Shown: positions 1 through 12,254 of the stretch, in pieces | How positions within the stretch are numbered: the first letter of the stretch is position 1 | How the letters are laid out: every line of letters begins with the position of its first letter | From: Babylonia areolata | Taxonomy: Eukaryota > Mollusca > Gastropoda > Neogastropoda > Buccinidae | Length of the DNA stretch: 64,000 bases | Assembly: GCF_041734735.1 (NCBI RefSeq) | Contig: NC_134910.1 | Span: 8,311,299-8,375,298, forward strand | Direction: 5' to 3' | Notes under the pieces: generated by a model | What the model was told of the DNA's origin: nothing | The model's database searches: none | What the model saw: only the letters and a program-made list of their open reading frames with translations | Position numbers and translations under genes: made by a program

Positions 1-836
1 TCTGACAATACACCACATGTAGAACATTGCTTTCTGTCTGACAATACACCACATGTAGAACACTGTTTTCTGTCTGACAATACACCACATGTAGAACATT
101 GCTTTCTGTCTGACAATACACCACATGTAGAACATTGCTTTCTGTCTGACAATACACCACATGTAGAACACTGTTTTCTGTCTGACAATACACCACATGT
201 AGAACATTGCTTTCTGTCTGACAATACACCACATGTAGAACACTGCTTTCTGTCTGACACAATACACCACATGTAGAACATTGCTTTCTGTCTGACAATA
301 CACCACATGTAGAACACTGTTTTCTGTCTGACAATACACCACATGTAGAACACTGTTTTCTGTCTGACAATACACCACATGTAGAACATTGTTTTCTGTC
401 TGACGATACACCACATGTAGAACACTGTTTTCTGTCTGACGATACACCACATGTAGAACACTGTTTTCTGTCTGACGATACACCACATGTAGAACACTGT
501 TTTCTGTCTGACAATACACCACATGTAGAACATTGCTTTCTGTCTGACAATACACCACATGTAGAACACTGTTTTCTGTCTGACAATACACCACATGTAG
601 AACACTGTTTTCTGTCTGACAAAACACCACATGTAGAACACTGTTTTCTGTCTGACGATACACCACATGTAGAACACTGTTTTCTGTCTGACAATACACC
701 ACATGTAGAACATTGTTTTCTGTCTGACAATACACCACATGTAGAACATTGTTTTCTGTCTGACAATACACCACATGTAGAACATTGCTTTCTGTCTGAC
801 GATACACCACATGTAGAACATTGTTTTCTGTCTGAC
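1..836. repeat. 36-bp minisatellite, about 23 units, cut by window start
   Basis: Head-to-tail array of a 36-base unit built on tctgacaatacaccacatg followed by tagaacattgctttctg. Units differ at a few fixed positions (attgc/actgt, gacaata/gacgata), so variants have spread through the array. It starts at or before base 1 and ends abruptly in G-rich DNA. One unit carries an extra ca near 258. No coding sense is supported. Confidence 0.97.
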
Positions 837-948
837 AATGTGTGAGGAGGGGAGGTGAGATGGGGGTTGGGGGCCGGGGGGGGGGAGGATGGAGCGGTGG
901 GGGTGGGGTGAGGGGTGAGGGGGGTGGGGGAGGGGTGTGGGGGAGCGG
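837..948. repeat. G-rich low-complexity tract
   Basis: Runs of three to nine G separated by A or T follow the minisatellite directly. The tract could form G-quadruplexes. No gene is seen. Confidence 0.7.
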
Positions 949-1348
949 AGGATCAACAGATCAATATTCCCACACGGCACCGGCACTGCAGCCTGACTAG
1001 GAAGCGAAACGTGTACTGGATCAACCCCCCCAGCATCTCTCACGCCGCTCTCTTTGTCTTGAGCAAACAGCCTGACTTCACCTGCCGTGCAGAACTGGTC
1101 CTGCAAACACCAGTCTGCAAACTTCTTTTTTTTCTTTTTTTTTTTCTTTTTAGGGTTGACATCGGGACTAAACAGTCTGTGTACAGAACTATTCCCGATG
1201 CAGAGGCACGCTAAATTTAAAAAAAAAAAAAAAGAAGAAAGAAAAAAAAGGAAGAGTCAAGTCGACCGAACGACGGTGCTGGTGTTTACAGCGAAAACAT
1301 CGTGGATCTAGGACTGACGTTGAGGAAAACCACTCACGACGTTAGCTG

Positions 1349-1660
1349 GAACCGAAACGGAAAGGAGCAGAGCCACTGTTTAGTGTTGAACCCATTCTGA
1401 GAACCGAAACGGGAAGGAACAGAGCCAATGTTTAGTGTTGAACCCATTCTGAGAACCGAAACGGGGAGGAACAGAGCCAATGTTTAGTGTTGAACCCATT
1501 CTGAGAACCGAAACGGGAATGAACAGAGCCAATGTTTAGTGTTGAACCCATTCTGAGAACCGAAACGGGAATGAACAGAGCCAATGTTTAGTGTTGAACC
1601 CATTCTGAGAACCGAAACGGGAAGGAACAGAGCCATTGTTTAGTGTTGAACCCATTCTGA
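1349..1660. repeat. 52-bp minisatellite, six units
   Basis: Six tandem copies of a 52-base unit beginning gaaccgaaacgggaagg and ending in cccattctga; 6 x 52 equals the span. Divergence between units is a few bases (for example gccaatg/gccattg). Confidence 0.95.
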
Positions 1661-2002
1661 TCAGCCCCTTCCGTCCGGAATTGGTTAATGGTGCAGTCTC
1701 CAGTTTCTACGCATTCTAGTCTCGTTGTGCATGGGTTAAATCTAAACATGAATATATTTCATATCTGAAATGTATCTTCTACAAATTTATTATATCTTCA
1801 ATAAATGTTTTACCTGACTGAAAACATGGCACGGGGTTGGACATCCAACATGTGTAAGACTAATCGTTTGTGTTATGATGATTCTGAAAAAAAAAAAAAA
1901 TCATCAGAAGGGAACCCAGTCCATGCTCTGAGGTTGGTTGTGCTGTGTGTACGAGACAAGCACTTAGCCGTGTTTATTTTGATAATCCTACATTGTGCTT
2001 AA

Positions 2003-2500
2003 ACCAAACTCCGCATCTTCAACTCCAATGTGAAGTCAATTCTGCTCTATGGATGCAAGACATGGCGGACAACACAGAAGATGCAGAAGAAGATTCAGAC
2101 ATTCTTCAACACCTGTCTGAAGCGCATCTACAAGATCCGATGGCAGGAGAAGATCCGAAACGAAGATCTGTGGGAGCGAGCGGGACAGGAACCAGTGGCC
2201 AAACAGATACTGCGGAGGAAGTGGGGCTGGATCGGACACACCCTCAGGAAGGTTCTACGTCCAGCATCACACGCCAAGCCCTGACCTGGAACCCGCAGGG
2301 AAAGAGGAAGAGAGGCCGGCCTCGCAACAGCTGGAGGCGAGATACCGAGGCAGAGCTGAAGCAGCAAGGGACCAACTGGACTGGAATGACCAGAACAGCC
2401 CAGAACAGAGTGCGATGGCGAGACGTCGATGGCGAATGCTCCACCAGGAGCGATGGGCAAAATGAAATGAATGAAGGACAATGTGCATGGAACGCACTGA
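2003..2500 (+). mobile_element. LINE 3' end, C-terminal part of reverse transcriptase ORF
   Basis: The translated piece begins SILLYGCKTWRTTQK and continues through [10 protein letters not shown], then in another frame GKRKRGRPRNSWRRDTEAEL and a TAQNRVRW block. This order is typical of the region behind the reverse transcriptase in RTE-like non-LTR elements of invertebrates. The frame changes once near the middle, so the copy is dead. A second copy of the family lies at 14150-14522 on the other strand. The exact clade was not checked. Confidence 0.8.
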
Positions 2501-3487
2501 TATTATGATGTGTCAGGTATATCTCCGTTCATACTGAGATAACCGCAACACGGTATCAGTTTAGCAGATCGAACTTTCTCATTGCTGTTGTGTTTGTTTT
2601 TGTTTTTGTTTTCGTTCAGAGCAAACCAACAGAGCAGCAATGCCTACAGGACGGATGGAAATAGTTGTGTCTGAAACAGAGCAGCCAGATGTATAATCAG
2701 CGCAACACTAAACTTCCCCCTCCACCCACGCCCTCTCCTCTCTCTCACACACAAAGAGAACGACTGTTCTTCGCCGGAACCAGGCTGTCAACATGAGTCT
2801 GTGGATCCAGACAACACCGCTCTTGTTCAAACAGTGGGTCAGTGGGGAGGGTGGGTGGGTGGGTGGGTAGAGGAGTTGTTGGAAAAGGAGTGGAGTGTGG
2901 GTGGGGGTGGTGGTGGGAGGTGTAGGGGGGGGGGGCTTGGAAGTGGGGGATGGGGGTGGGGTGGGGGTTGAGCACGGGAAGGACAACCCCAACCCCCCCC
3001 CCCCCTCACCCCCCCTCCCTCCTCACACAGAGCCTCATGCACAACCCACCGGAAAGGGGAAAGAGAAAGTTGACAATGTGTTCTGAAAACAGAACACCGC
3101 CATTGTTTTCTGTATCTAAAAAAAAAAAAAAAAAGGGGGGTGGGTGGGGGGTGGGGGGGGGCTTGGTTGGGGGGAAGGAAGGTGGGGGGGGGCAATTAAC
3201 CACATTTATTCACAAGCATCTGTGCATAAAAATGATGAGTATATTAGATTTAGATATATATTTTTTTTAATCAATTTGATAAGCAGGCACGTATTGTATT
3301 CTTACCTCAATGTGTTTGGGGACATTAATTTAAATTTTTTTTTTTTTAATTAATCACCAGAAATGTCCATAATGCATGGCTGCGGAGAATCACTGCAACA
3401 TCACGACTCTTCTGCCAGATGCCAGGCTGACAATTTCTGGATGCAGAGAAATAAATTCTTCAACTCACGCAACCAGCTCTATATTAA

Positions 3488-3558
<71 letters not shown>

Positions 3559-3743
3559 TTTTTTAAAGACAACGACAACAACATCAGCAGTAACGATAGT
3601 CAACACACAGAAATCCACATCAACGTGGGAACGAACTGATCCCCTCCGACGTTTTTCTCAAATCTCTTGGACTCGCTCCCATGCATGTCTGAATTTTATT
3701 TATCTTTTCATTTATTTTTATTTTTTGCTTGTCATGGCATGTC

Positions 3744-3791
<48 letters not shown>

Positions 3792-3876
3792 GCACGCACG
3801 CACGCACGCACATGGCCACAGGAGATGACTTCGATCTCCCCTTCTGTTTTTCGACCTCTCATACCCCGCCCCCGTA

Positions 3877-3943
<67 letters not shown>

Positions 3944-4610
3944 TGGTAGTACGGTGTATTGTATGTTCGTACTATGTAAATAAAGAACACTCTCCCATCA
4001 GTTTGTACAAACTAAAAGCTTTGGATGGTTCCCCATGTATTGGAAGAATTCGTTTCACTGAATAAACTTCTATTATATATATATATATATATATATATTC
4101 ACATACATATGTACATATCAATCATTTCTACTTTTAATGGCTGCTTCTTTTGTGCAAAGCAACAATTGTTTTGCTGTTGTTGATGTTGTTTCAGTTATTT
4201 AGGGTCTTTTGTTTTTTCTCTCTCTCTCTCCTGTTCTTGCCAGGTTGGTTGAACAGAACATGGGCTTTGTCTATCATCAGTCGTGATCGAGAAGGTTGAA
4301 GTTTGGGACAGTCTGATCCACCCCGGCACAGGAAGATAGTCAATCTTAAGAAATAGTGTTCATGTATGTATGTATGTATGTATGCTTGTATTTATTCATT
4401 CATGTGTTTATCTATCTATCTATTAAGAAAGGTTGATGTTAAGGACAGTTTGATCTGACAAAGAGAGGGGTTTTTTTGTTTTTTTTGTTGTTGTTTTTTG
4501 TTTGTTTTTTTTAGCTATCTTATCTTCAAAATTCATATCTGTTCATTTGTGTATTTATTCATTCATATTCGTGACAGAGTGGCGATGACAGTGCTTCATA
4601 TACAGTTTTT
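2501..4610. other. Gene-free stretch with G/C homopolymer runs and microsatellites
   Basis: Holds long G and C runs (2830-3200), an (AT)n block at about 3490-3554, a (CA)n block at about 3751-3788, a (GT)n(GA)n block at about 3879-3943, a second short (AT)n at 4073-4099, and T-rich DNA. I see no exon with convincing splice signals. Confidence 0.7.
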
Positions 4611-5177
4611 GACTCACTTGTGTAAACAAAGTGAGTCTATGTTTTAACCCGGTGTTCGGTTGTCTGTGTGTGTCTGTGGTAAACTTTAACATTGACATTT
4701 TCTCTGCAAATATTTTGTCAGTTGACACCAAATTAGGCATAAAATAGGACAATTTCAGTTCTTTCCAGTCATCTTGTTTAAAACAATATTGCACCTCTGG
4801 GATTGGCACAAAAAAAAATTAAAAATGAAGCTTAATTATATGCAAACTGCATTTACTGTTATATTTATATTTTTTGTATTCTCTAAACTTGGCACTTTGA
4901 CCTCTTATTCTGACACAACAACAAGAGGAGTCATTATTATCATTTTTTGTTCAAACAGGAACTTCTTTTGCTAAGCATGGAATTTTTCTTTATTTTGCAA
5001 ACGTTTTGGTGCAGATAGTAAAAAAAAAGGGAAATTACTCTGTAATTAATGCTAGGGGACTTAATTTGCTTTAAACTGATCTTTCTCATCTTAAACATTA
5101 CATTTTGAAATTAACTCAATACATAAAAAGCTTGGATTTTTTTTTTTTTTTTTTTTTAAGTGTATCACAAGTGAGTC
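4611..5177. mobile_element. 567-bp AT-rich element with 12-bp terminal inverted repeats
   Basis: The left end reads gactcacttgtg and the right end cacaagtgagtc, a perfect 12-base inverted pair. Just inside the left end gtgagtc recurs, so the left terminus can itself fold into a hairpin. The interior is AT-rich without an open frame. This looks like a non-autonomous DNA transposon; from memory similar sequence is very common in snail genomes. No clear target-site duplication was found, so the superfamily is open. Confidence 0.6.
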
Positions 5178-5312
5178 TTGAAGGCCTCGCCTCTCTTGTT
5201 TGTATTGTATTGTATTGTATTGTATTGTGTCGTGTGTTGTTGATGTTTTGTAATACATTACTTTTAGACTGTATATTGTTGTGTAGCGTATAAGAATGAC
5301 TGTACAGGCACG

Positions 5313-6475
5313 TTGTATCTATTGATTCGTGTCGTGCCATGCAGTGTCGTGTGTTGTATTGAGCCATACAATTCCATGCAGTGTCGTGCCATTCCGCGCA
5401 GTGTCGTGCCGTGTGTTGTGCCATTCCACGCAGTGTTGGGTCGTGCGTTGTGCCATTCCACGCAGTGCCGTGTGTTGTGCCATTCCACGCAGTGCCGTGT
5501 GTTGTGCCATTCCGTGCAGTGTCGTGTGTTGTGCCATTCCACGCAGTGTCGTGTCTTGTGTTGTGCCATTCCACGCAGTGTCGTGTCGTGTGTTGTGCCA
5601 TTCCGTGCAGTGTCGTGTGTTGTGCCATTCCACGCAATGTCGTGTGTTGTGCTGTGCCATTCCACGCAGTGCCGTGTGTTGTGCCATTCCACGCAGTGTC
5701 GTGTCTTGTGTTGTGCCATTCCACGCAGTGCCGTGTGTTGTGCCATTCCGTACAGTGTCGTGCGTTGTGCCATTCCACGCAATGTCGTGTGTTGTGTTGT
5801 GCCATTCCACGCAGTGCTGTGTGTTGTGCCATTCCGTACAGTGTCGTGCGTTGTGCCATTCCACGCAATGTCGTGTGTTGTGTTGTGCCATTCCACGCAG
5901 TGCTGTGTGTTGTGCCATTCCGTACAGTGTCGTGCGTTGTGCCATTCCACGCAATGTCGTGTGTTGTGTTGTGCCATTCCACGCAGTGCCGTGTGTTGTG
6001 CCATTCCGTACAGTGTCGTGTGTTGTGCCATTCCACGCAATGTCGTGTCGTGTGTTGTGCCATTCCACGCAGTGTCGTGTCGTATGTTGTGCCATTCCGT
6101 GCAGTGTCATGTGTTGTGCCATTCCGTGCAGTGTCGTGTGTTGTGCCATTCCACACAGTGTCGTGTGTTGTGCCATTCCACGCAGTGTCGTGTGTTGTGC
6201 CATTCCGTGCAGTGTCGTGTGTTGTGCCATTCCGAGCAGTGTCGTGTGTTGTGCCATTCCACACAGTGTCGTGTGTTGTGCCATTCCACGCAGTGTCGTG
6301 TGTTGTGCCATTCCGTGCAGTGTCGTGTGTTGTGCCGTATCGTGTGTCGTGCCGTGCCGTGCCATGCAGTGTCGTGCCGTTCAATGCCCTACTGTGCCAT
6401 GCAATGCAGTGCCGTGCAGTGTCGCGTCTCGCGTCGTGCAGTGCTGTGTCTCGCGTTGTGCCGCGTCCACACGTG
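5313..6475. repeat. 27-bp GC-rich minisatellite with 86-bp higher-order structure
   Basis: Tandem units of 27 bases (gtgccattccacgcagtg plus tcgtgtgtt) mixed with 32-base variants carrying five extra bases. Between 5751 and about 6035 the array has a regular 86-base higher-order period (27+32+27); the marker ccgtacag recurs exactly every 86 bases. The unit lacks stop codons in several frames, so long open frames appear on both strands; their repetitive C/H/V/T/R composition marks them as artefacts. Confidence 0.95.
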
Positions 6476-6479
6476 TGTG

Positions 6480-6547
<68 letters not shown>
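6480..6547. repeat. (CA)n microsatellite
   Basis: About 34 uninterrupted CA dinucleotides directly follow the 27-bp minisatellite. Confidence 0.95.
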
Positions 6548-6548
<1 letters not shown>

Positions 6549-6729
6549 CATCTTGCGCACACTTTTAATAATGAATCCCATCACCGCCTTTCGAGAGAGG
6601 AGGCCGGTTTGACATGCCGTAGACCGATGATATGGACTGAGGCACGTGCTCACACAGTGTGCATCGTCCCCGAAGGCGGAACGTGGATACCTTAATGGTA
6701 GATTTTAAACGGTGGCGTAAGCAAAAAAA

Positions 6730-6730
<1 letters not shown>

Positions 6731-6807
<77 letters not shown>
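6731..6807. repeat. (CA)n microsatellite
   Basis: About 38 uninterrupted CA dinucleotides. Confidence 0.95.
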
Positions 6808-6809
<2 letters not shown>

Positions 6810-6960
6810 CCACCTCAATTTCCTCCACCCCCATCCCTCTGCTGTAGATTCGTCAATCATGAAGTTGGCCTGATATTAACATAACGATATTTTGTGATCA
6901 GAACAACTGTCACAAAAGCACACATGCATGGCGAGACCGTTTTGTGAACAGTTTACCAGC

Positions 6961-6962
<2 letters not shown>

Positions 6963-7006
<44 letters not shown>
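6963..7006. repeat. (CT)n microsatellite
   Basis: About 21 CT dinucleotides. Confidence 0.9.
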
Positions 7007-7009
<3 letters not shown>

Positions 7010-7650
7010 GAGCAGCATATCATTTTGCATGGCAATGTATATCTATCTAAACTTTGATCTAGACCTATCAGTTCTTAATTTTATACATAGATTTACATGT
7101 TCTTATATTTATATCTTAATCACTATATTCAACTCTTTGCTTCAATGTAACTGTTTTGTTGTTTTTAAATAAAATTGAAAAAAAAGCAACTTCTGTGCAT
7201 CCATTTCTATTGATAGTTTGTGCACACTCGGAGAGAGAGAGAGAGAGAGGGAACAAACGAACGACATTTTATTTCAAGAGGGCAATGGAATAAGCATATT
7301 ATGCTTGCTCACATCCGGCCCTATAGCAAAAGAGAAAAAGTCAAAACATTCACAAAGCAACATTGTCAAAAATACATACACTTGAAAAAAAAAAAAGTAT
7401 GAATATTCATATACAACACAATAAAGGCATGAATAAACAATAAGGATGAAAAATGAGATGAGGAGAAGAACAGGTAAAGACTGAAGAAGGTAAAGAAGAA
7501 AGAGACAGACACACAGACTGATAGACAGACACGGACAGAGGAATAAACATAATTATCAACGTTCAAAAGTATTGTAGATAACGACAGGGATACAGCACAA
7601 TCATAGAATTTTCATTAGGTATGCACGATATGTGTTTTGGAAAAGAGGAT

Positions 7651-8064
7651 TCCTCTTCTTCTTCGTTCGTGGGCTGCAACTCCCACGTTCACTCGTATAT
7701 ACACGAGTGAGCTTTTACGTGTACGACCGTTTTTACCTCGCCATGTAGGCAGCCATACTCCGTTTTCGGGGGTGTGCATGCTGGGTATGCTTTTGTTTCC
7801 ATAACCCACAAAACTCTGACATGATTACAGGATCTTTAACGTGCGTATTTTTATCTTCTGCTTGCGTCTACACACGAAGTGTGATCTTCTGCATGCGTAT
7901 ACTCACGAAGGGGGTTCAGGCACTAGCAGGTCTGCACATATGTTGACCTGGGAGATCGGACAAATCTCCACCCTTTACCCACCAGGTGCCGTCACCGTGA
8001 TTCGAATCTGGGACCCTCAGATTGAAAGTCCAGCGTTTTAACTACTCGCCTACTGCGCCCATCT
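7651..8064 (-). mobile_element. SINE family A, near full length
   Basis: Read on the - strand it starts with a tRNA-like head: an A-box region rich in agtagttaaaac and a B box gattcgaatc. The body is the same as in copies at 35723 and 60921, and it ends in a (gaa)n tail. It is flanked by an imperfect 11-base target-site duplication (gaaaagaggat at 7640-7650, gaaaacaggat at 8065-8075). An internal block around a tcttctgc/gcatgcg motif is repeated, making the copy slightly long. It sits in the LINE fragment at 8065-10320. Confidence 0.88.
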
Positions 8065-10320
8065 GAAAACAGGATGCTTTTAACGGAAAACAATATTGCT
8101 CCCAAAACATATCCTAGGGGGACACCAAAATTAATGGATAATAAAGCAGATGTCGATCCGTTAGCTAGCACAATTTGTTTACGTTCAGACAGAAATAATG
8201 AAGTGAGTTATAGTGTATTCAAATGTAGCCAAGCACTCAGCTGGCTTCAGATACTGCTTCATGCACGAGCCTATAGCAGACGCCCTTTCTGCAGCTAACA
8301 CACCAGTCTTCAATAATTTGTGCAGAATGTAAGACGCCATTCACTGCACAACTAGTGTTGCTTGATGGCTTTGACTGAGTTGAAAACTGTGTTTCTGACA
8401 CACCATATTCAACCAAATATCTCTTTTGTCAGATCAGTAAACTACAAGCATTATATACTGGCATAATTGTCTCAATTCCATCTTTAAATCTATACCATTT
8501 GTGTTTGCCTACTTTAAACTGATTTAACGCTATGATCTTGTTAAAGCTGACCTGTTACAGGTGACTGAAATGAAGATTGTAAATTTATCTTAAATAATCA
8601 ACACTCCATTTTATACTCATTAGAAAGGTGGTGTTGAGATCTTTGTTTTGTGACCAATCCGACGTAAATCAGTTCAGGAATCATTTATAAATGTATCACT
8701 AAACACCTGACAACAAACACAGATTATTCAAATATTCAGGCCAATAGGCGTGCTTTGCTTCGCAGCACACACGGTTGTCTTTGCAGTTCGTGTGACTTGC
8801 ATAAATAGCAACAGCGTGTGACCGGTGATCACTTTTCACCTGAGCTAGCTAGCTGACCAGTGACTATGTGTGTCACACACAGCATGTGTCGCCCCAACAG
8901 CCAGCGTCTCCCCACGTTACTGTAAGTCCTCCATTTAAAATGTGTTGATGATTTGTAAATTGTAAGTTTCAACACATGTGTTCATATGAGTATGCTGATA
9001 GCATTTAAAGTGATTACTCTTGTTTCAATTATTGCTTTGTCAGGCAGTCATAGTTCTGCTCATGACTGACCTAATCATCATGCCATCATAAGCTCGTAGA
9101 CAGCTTTCAGTTCTTTGGAACGTCAGTCAGTGACATCTCTGCCCACTGGTGGTTTGTTCCAATGTTCTGAGGAATGGGGCATTCCTTCTCATTTGCTCCC
9201 ACTGATGAACACTAGGCGTATCTTACCCAGCTTTCAGAGAAGATTTAAATGTTGAACACAGGCTGTACTTAACTGTGTTTATGTTTGATGCAGCCGATTA
9301 CTTGTGTAATTTCATTCACCAATTAATGGTCAAGCCATGATAGTTCTTCCAGTCATTGTATTGAGCACTGGCTATCTGGTCTCTCAGTTTGCCAGTATTT
9401 TATCTAAGCTACTTATTCTATTGTCTTGTTTATTATCCATGTATTATTTCACATGTTGATCTCAGTTATACTGCTACAGTGTTTCACTGACTCTCAGTGC
9501 CATAGCTTCACAGTTACGGTGTGCTTCTCTAGTATAATGTGAGTGTAATGTTCTGTTATGGTAATTACAAGATAGTGTATGGTTAACATCAGTGATTGGT
9601 TAAAACCATCTGATATGTATCACAGTCTACTAATTGCAATTTAGCTATCATGCTCTCTCCTATAAGGCTTACTTCAGTATAGTGCTACGTGATAACTGAT
9701 TCATTTGAGTCACTGATGACACAGTATAAGCTTTACAAAATTGATACTGTCAGTGTACTTTCACTAAATCATCTTAGCTTCAACCACTGTAACTGTACTA
9801 TTTAAATGTATTAGAAATGTCATGTGCTGTTGGTGTTTGCATTATTTATGTTATGTTGTTGCCTTCTCCAAACCAAGTGATAGTCTTTCCATTGTAATAT
9901 ATGATGTGCTTACTATCCACTTGCATTCCTGACATTTACGTATTGACATTTTTTGTTTGTCTTTTAAAGGCATTGTCTTTTCTCTTCTTCTTATCTCCTC
10001 CTGATATTGTTATAAAACAATAGGGAAAAAAAAAACCTTTTGTGTCTGGCCTCTACATATTTCTGGCCTGTGCACGGATCTTTTTTATCCTTTGATTCAG
10101 TAAATCATTAAGTCTTTTGTACCATCCCCTTTTTAATAATACCACTCGGGTTCATGACATGGCTACACAAAGATAAACCATCAAGCTTAAATTTTCGAAT
10201 CAGGAGAGAAATATCAATTGCATGAAAGGCCTTTGCAAAGTCAACAACAAGAGCTCCAGTGATTTCATTGTTGTTCGTGTTAGGAAGCCACCGATCTATT
10301 AAACATGTTATTAGTTACAA
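8065..10320 (-). mobile_element. LINE reverse transcriptase fragment interrupted by a 1.94 kb insert
   Basis: On the - strand, 10320-10172 encodes ALVVDFAKAFHAIDISLL, the first conserved block of a Jockey/CR1-like reverse transcriptase. On the far side of the insert, 8219-8077 encodes SLFLSERKQIV and then GVPLGYVLGAILFS, a decayed form of the usual GVPQGSVLGPILFS block. Taking out 8224-10167 and one copy of its 4-base duplication brings the two blocks to the normal spacing, in frame apart from one stop. The SINE at 7651 cuts the other side. Confidence 0.8.
8224..10167. mobile_element. 1,944-bp inserted element of unknown class (TGTAGCCA...TGGCTACA)
   Basis: The ends form a perfect 8-base inverted repeat and are flanked by the direct duplication caaa (8220-8223 and 10168-10171), exactly where the host LINE frame is broken. 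No coding capacity is visible. Near the middle of the first half lie a TATA-like cataaatag (8800) and, about 120 bases on, a consensus splice donor (gtaagt at 8922). The TG...CA ends and a 4-base duplication fit a fossil solo LTR; a non-autonomous DNA transposon is the alternative. Confidence 0.6.
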
Positions 10321-10479
10321 CGGCGAAACCGCACATACGAATGTTGCTAAATTTACCGCAGAAGGGATGAATATTAGGGCTGGGTGACGGAGGGGTAGGG
10401 GTGGGGAGTTGGATGTATTCGTTCGTTCGTTCTTTAGTTTAACGTCTTTTCACTGTAAGTGATAATGGACGAATGATTG

Positions 10480-10533
10480 AGTGTGTGTGTGTGTGTGTGT
10501 GTGTGTCTGTGTGTGTGTCTGTGTGTGTGTGTG
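10480..10533. repeat. (GT)n microsatellite
   Basis: Interrupted GT dinucleotide block with a few ct steps. Confidence 0.85.
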
Positions 10534-10677
10534 GTGGGTGTGCGTTACCATTAGGGTTGTATTTCTATTTGTCCAGAACATATGTCAGTGAAATTGTCAT
10601 TCTCCTTTGTTTAGAGGGCTAATGCTGAATGGAAAAGAAAATGTCAGTGTCTGCTAGTGTCAGTGACATCTTCAGCA

Positions 10678-10772
10678 GGTGCAGATTCATCGCCAGGTTT
10701 AGGTTCATCACCAGGTGCAGATTCATCACCAGGTTTAGGTTCATCACCAGGTGCAGATTCATCACCAGATTT
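10678..10772. repeat. 18/36-bp short tandem repeat
   Basis: Alternating 18-base units, gcagattcatcaccaggt and ttaggttcatcaccaggt, give a 36-base double unit repeated about two and a half times. The repeat ends where a dispersed repeat shared with 13844-13965 begins. Confidence 0.9.
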
Positions 10773-10888
10773 GTTCCACCGGGCCTTTGATTTGCCCATG
10801 AGTAAGTCACTAGTGGGAAGCACTAAACAGCATTGTCGTTAATTTGACAATTGACTGTTGTTGTAGGAGCGGAACGACTATGTTTGGT
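10765..10888. repeat. Dispersed repeat, copy 1
   Basis: Shares a block containing gggcctttgatttgcccatg, then gaagcact and ctgttgttg.aggagcg.aacgact with 13844-13965 in the same orientation. The family is not recognised. Confidence 0.7.
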
Positions 10889-11008
10889 GTACTTTTTGTT
10901 TGTTTGTTTGTTTACTGTTCGTTTGTTTTGTTTCAGATGATGACTCACATACTGTGGGGCATATCATATACGCATATATTGTCATAACTGTCCGTTCGTT
11001 TTTTAAAG

Positions 11009-11010
<2 letters not shown>

Positions 11011-11062
<52 letters not shown>

Positions 11063-11141
11063 ATGGAGACAGACAGACAGACAGACAGAGAGAGAGAGAG
11101 AGAGAGAGAGAACGACACACATACAGAGAGAGAGAGAGAGA
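11011..11141. repeat. Compound (GT)n / (GACA)n / (GA)n microsatellite
   Basis: A GT block is followed by agac repeats and GA blocks. Confidence 0.93.
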
Positions 11142-11929
11142 GTCCAGAAGGTTGCATGGTTTTTTGTTTGGTTTTGTTTTTAAGTCTCCACGACCAGAGA
11201 ATCTCACAACTGACCGTCCCTTCAACCCTAAAACTGTTAGAAATACAACAATAATTAATACAAAAAATAAAGATCTCTACTTCGTTGATGAAGTCATTGA
11301 CATGTGTTTTCTTTTTCCAGTCGTAAAAAGCGACCTCCCCCCCCCCTCACCCACCAACCCACCGCCTCCCACCAGCACAACACCCCTCCCCTTCCCCGTC
11401 CCTCGCCTACCCCAAAGAATGACGTTTATTACGATTTGTTTTCTCATGATTAAGTCATGGACAGCTGTATCGTATCATGCATGACGTATTTAGCGAAAAA
11501 CGAAATATATTACGTCATACTTTAAACCTCTTCAGTTCCCGTTCCGTCCACAAACAGCGCAGGTATGTTCGTTCAAACTGTCTTGATATGTCTTCCGTCC
11601 ATTTTATTTGCAGCAACATGCACATCGATATTTTGACATCAGACATAAGATCTGAGGTCTTAATGACTGTGCATGTCAGAATTACGTCTTTCAAATCCTG
11701 GAGTTGGTTCAAAATTCCATGAGGTTTACCGAGTAGGCCAAACGATCGTTTTGAAATAATTTATGATTCTTGGCATCAACTAATTCTGCCCCCTTTCGTT
11801 ACGCACTTATTCAGTAGTTTAGCCCAGTCTGTTGATTTGCTCAAGTCAAGTCTTTCAGTCTAACTAAAACATTCACTGAATCAACCCTTTTTTCCTGTAC
11901 TTTTTAAAATATTTCTTTGATTTAAATTT

Positions 11930-12045
11930 TACCAACAGGGTTGTTAACCGAGTTAACGTGTGGAGCAAGTCTGCTCAGTCACTTCCTCACTGCAGGAACA
12001 CTTAAGGAGTTATTAATAAACACAGGAAAAATTTTGGCTTCCAAA
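11930..12045 (+). mobile_element. LINE C-terminal scrap
   Basis: Contains cagggttgttaac and, further on, ctgcaggaacacttaa followed by a taataaacacagg-like end. These match, in the opposite orientation, the LINE tail at 12770-12935. Strongly decayed. Confidence 0.5.
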
Positions 12046-12254
12046 ACTTTCACGGAATAACTCGGGGTTTTTTTTTTGTGTATTTTTTTGTTTTGTTTTG
12101 TTTTTTTTTTTTTTTTGGGGGGGGGGTTGGTTTTTTTGGTGTTTTTTTTTTAATGGTACAGGTACAGAATTTGGGACTTTTTTTTTTTTTTAAGCCTTTT
12201 TGGCTTTTCTACGCCCCTTCTTAATATAGAAATAGTTTAGGGTTGCATACATGC

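Noticed and set aside
1-836. CRISPR-like array
   Set aside because: The repeats are contiguous without unique spacers, in an animal genome; it is a minisatellite.
915-1214. Possible last exon ending VDIGTKQSVYRTIPDAEAR at 1154-1214
   Set aside because: The acceptor behind a T-rich tract looks good, but only 20 codons follow, no family is recognised and no upstream exon is visible.
5116-6695. Long open frames (up to 476 codons) on both strands
   Set aside because: They follow the 27-bp minisatellite unit in several frames at once and run into CA repeats; no protein family or splice signal supports them.
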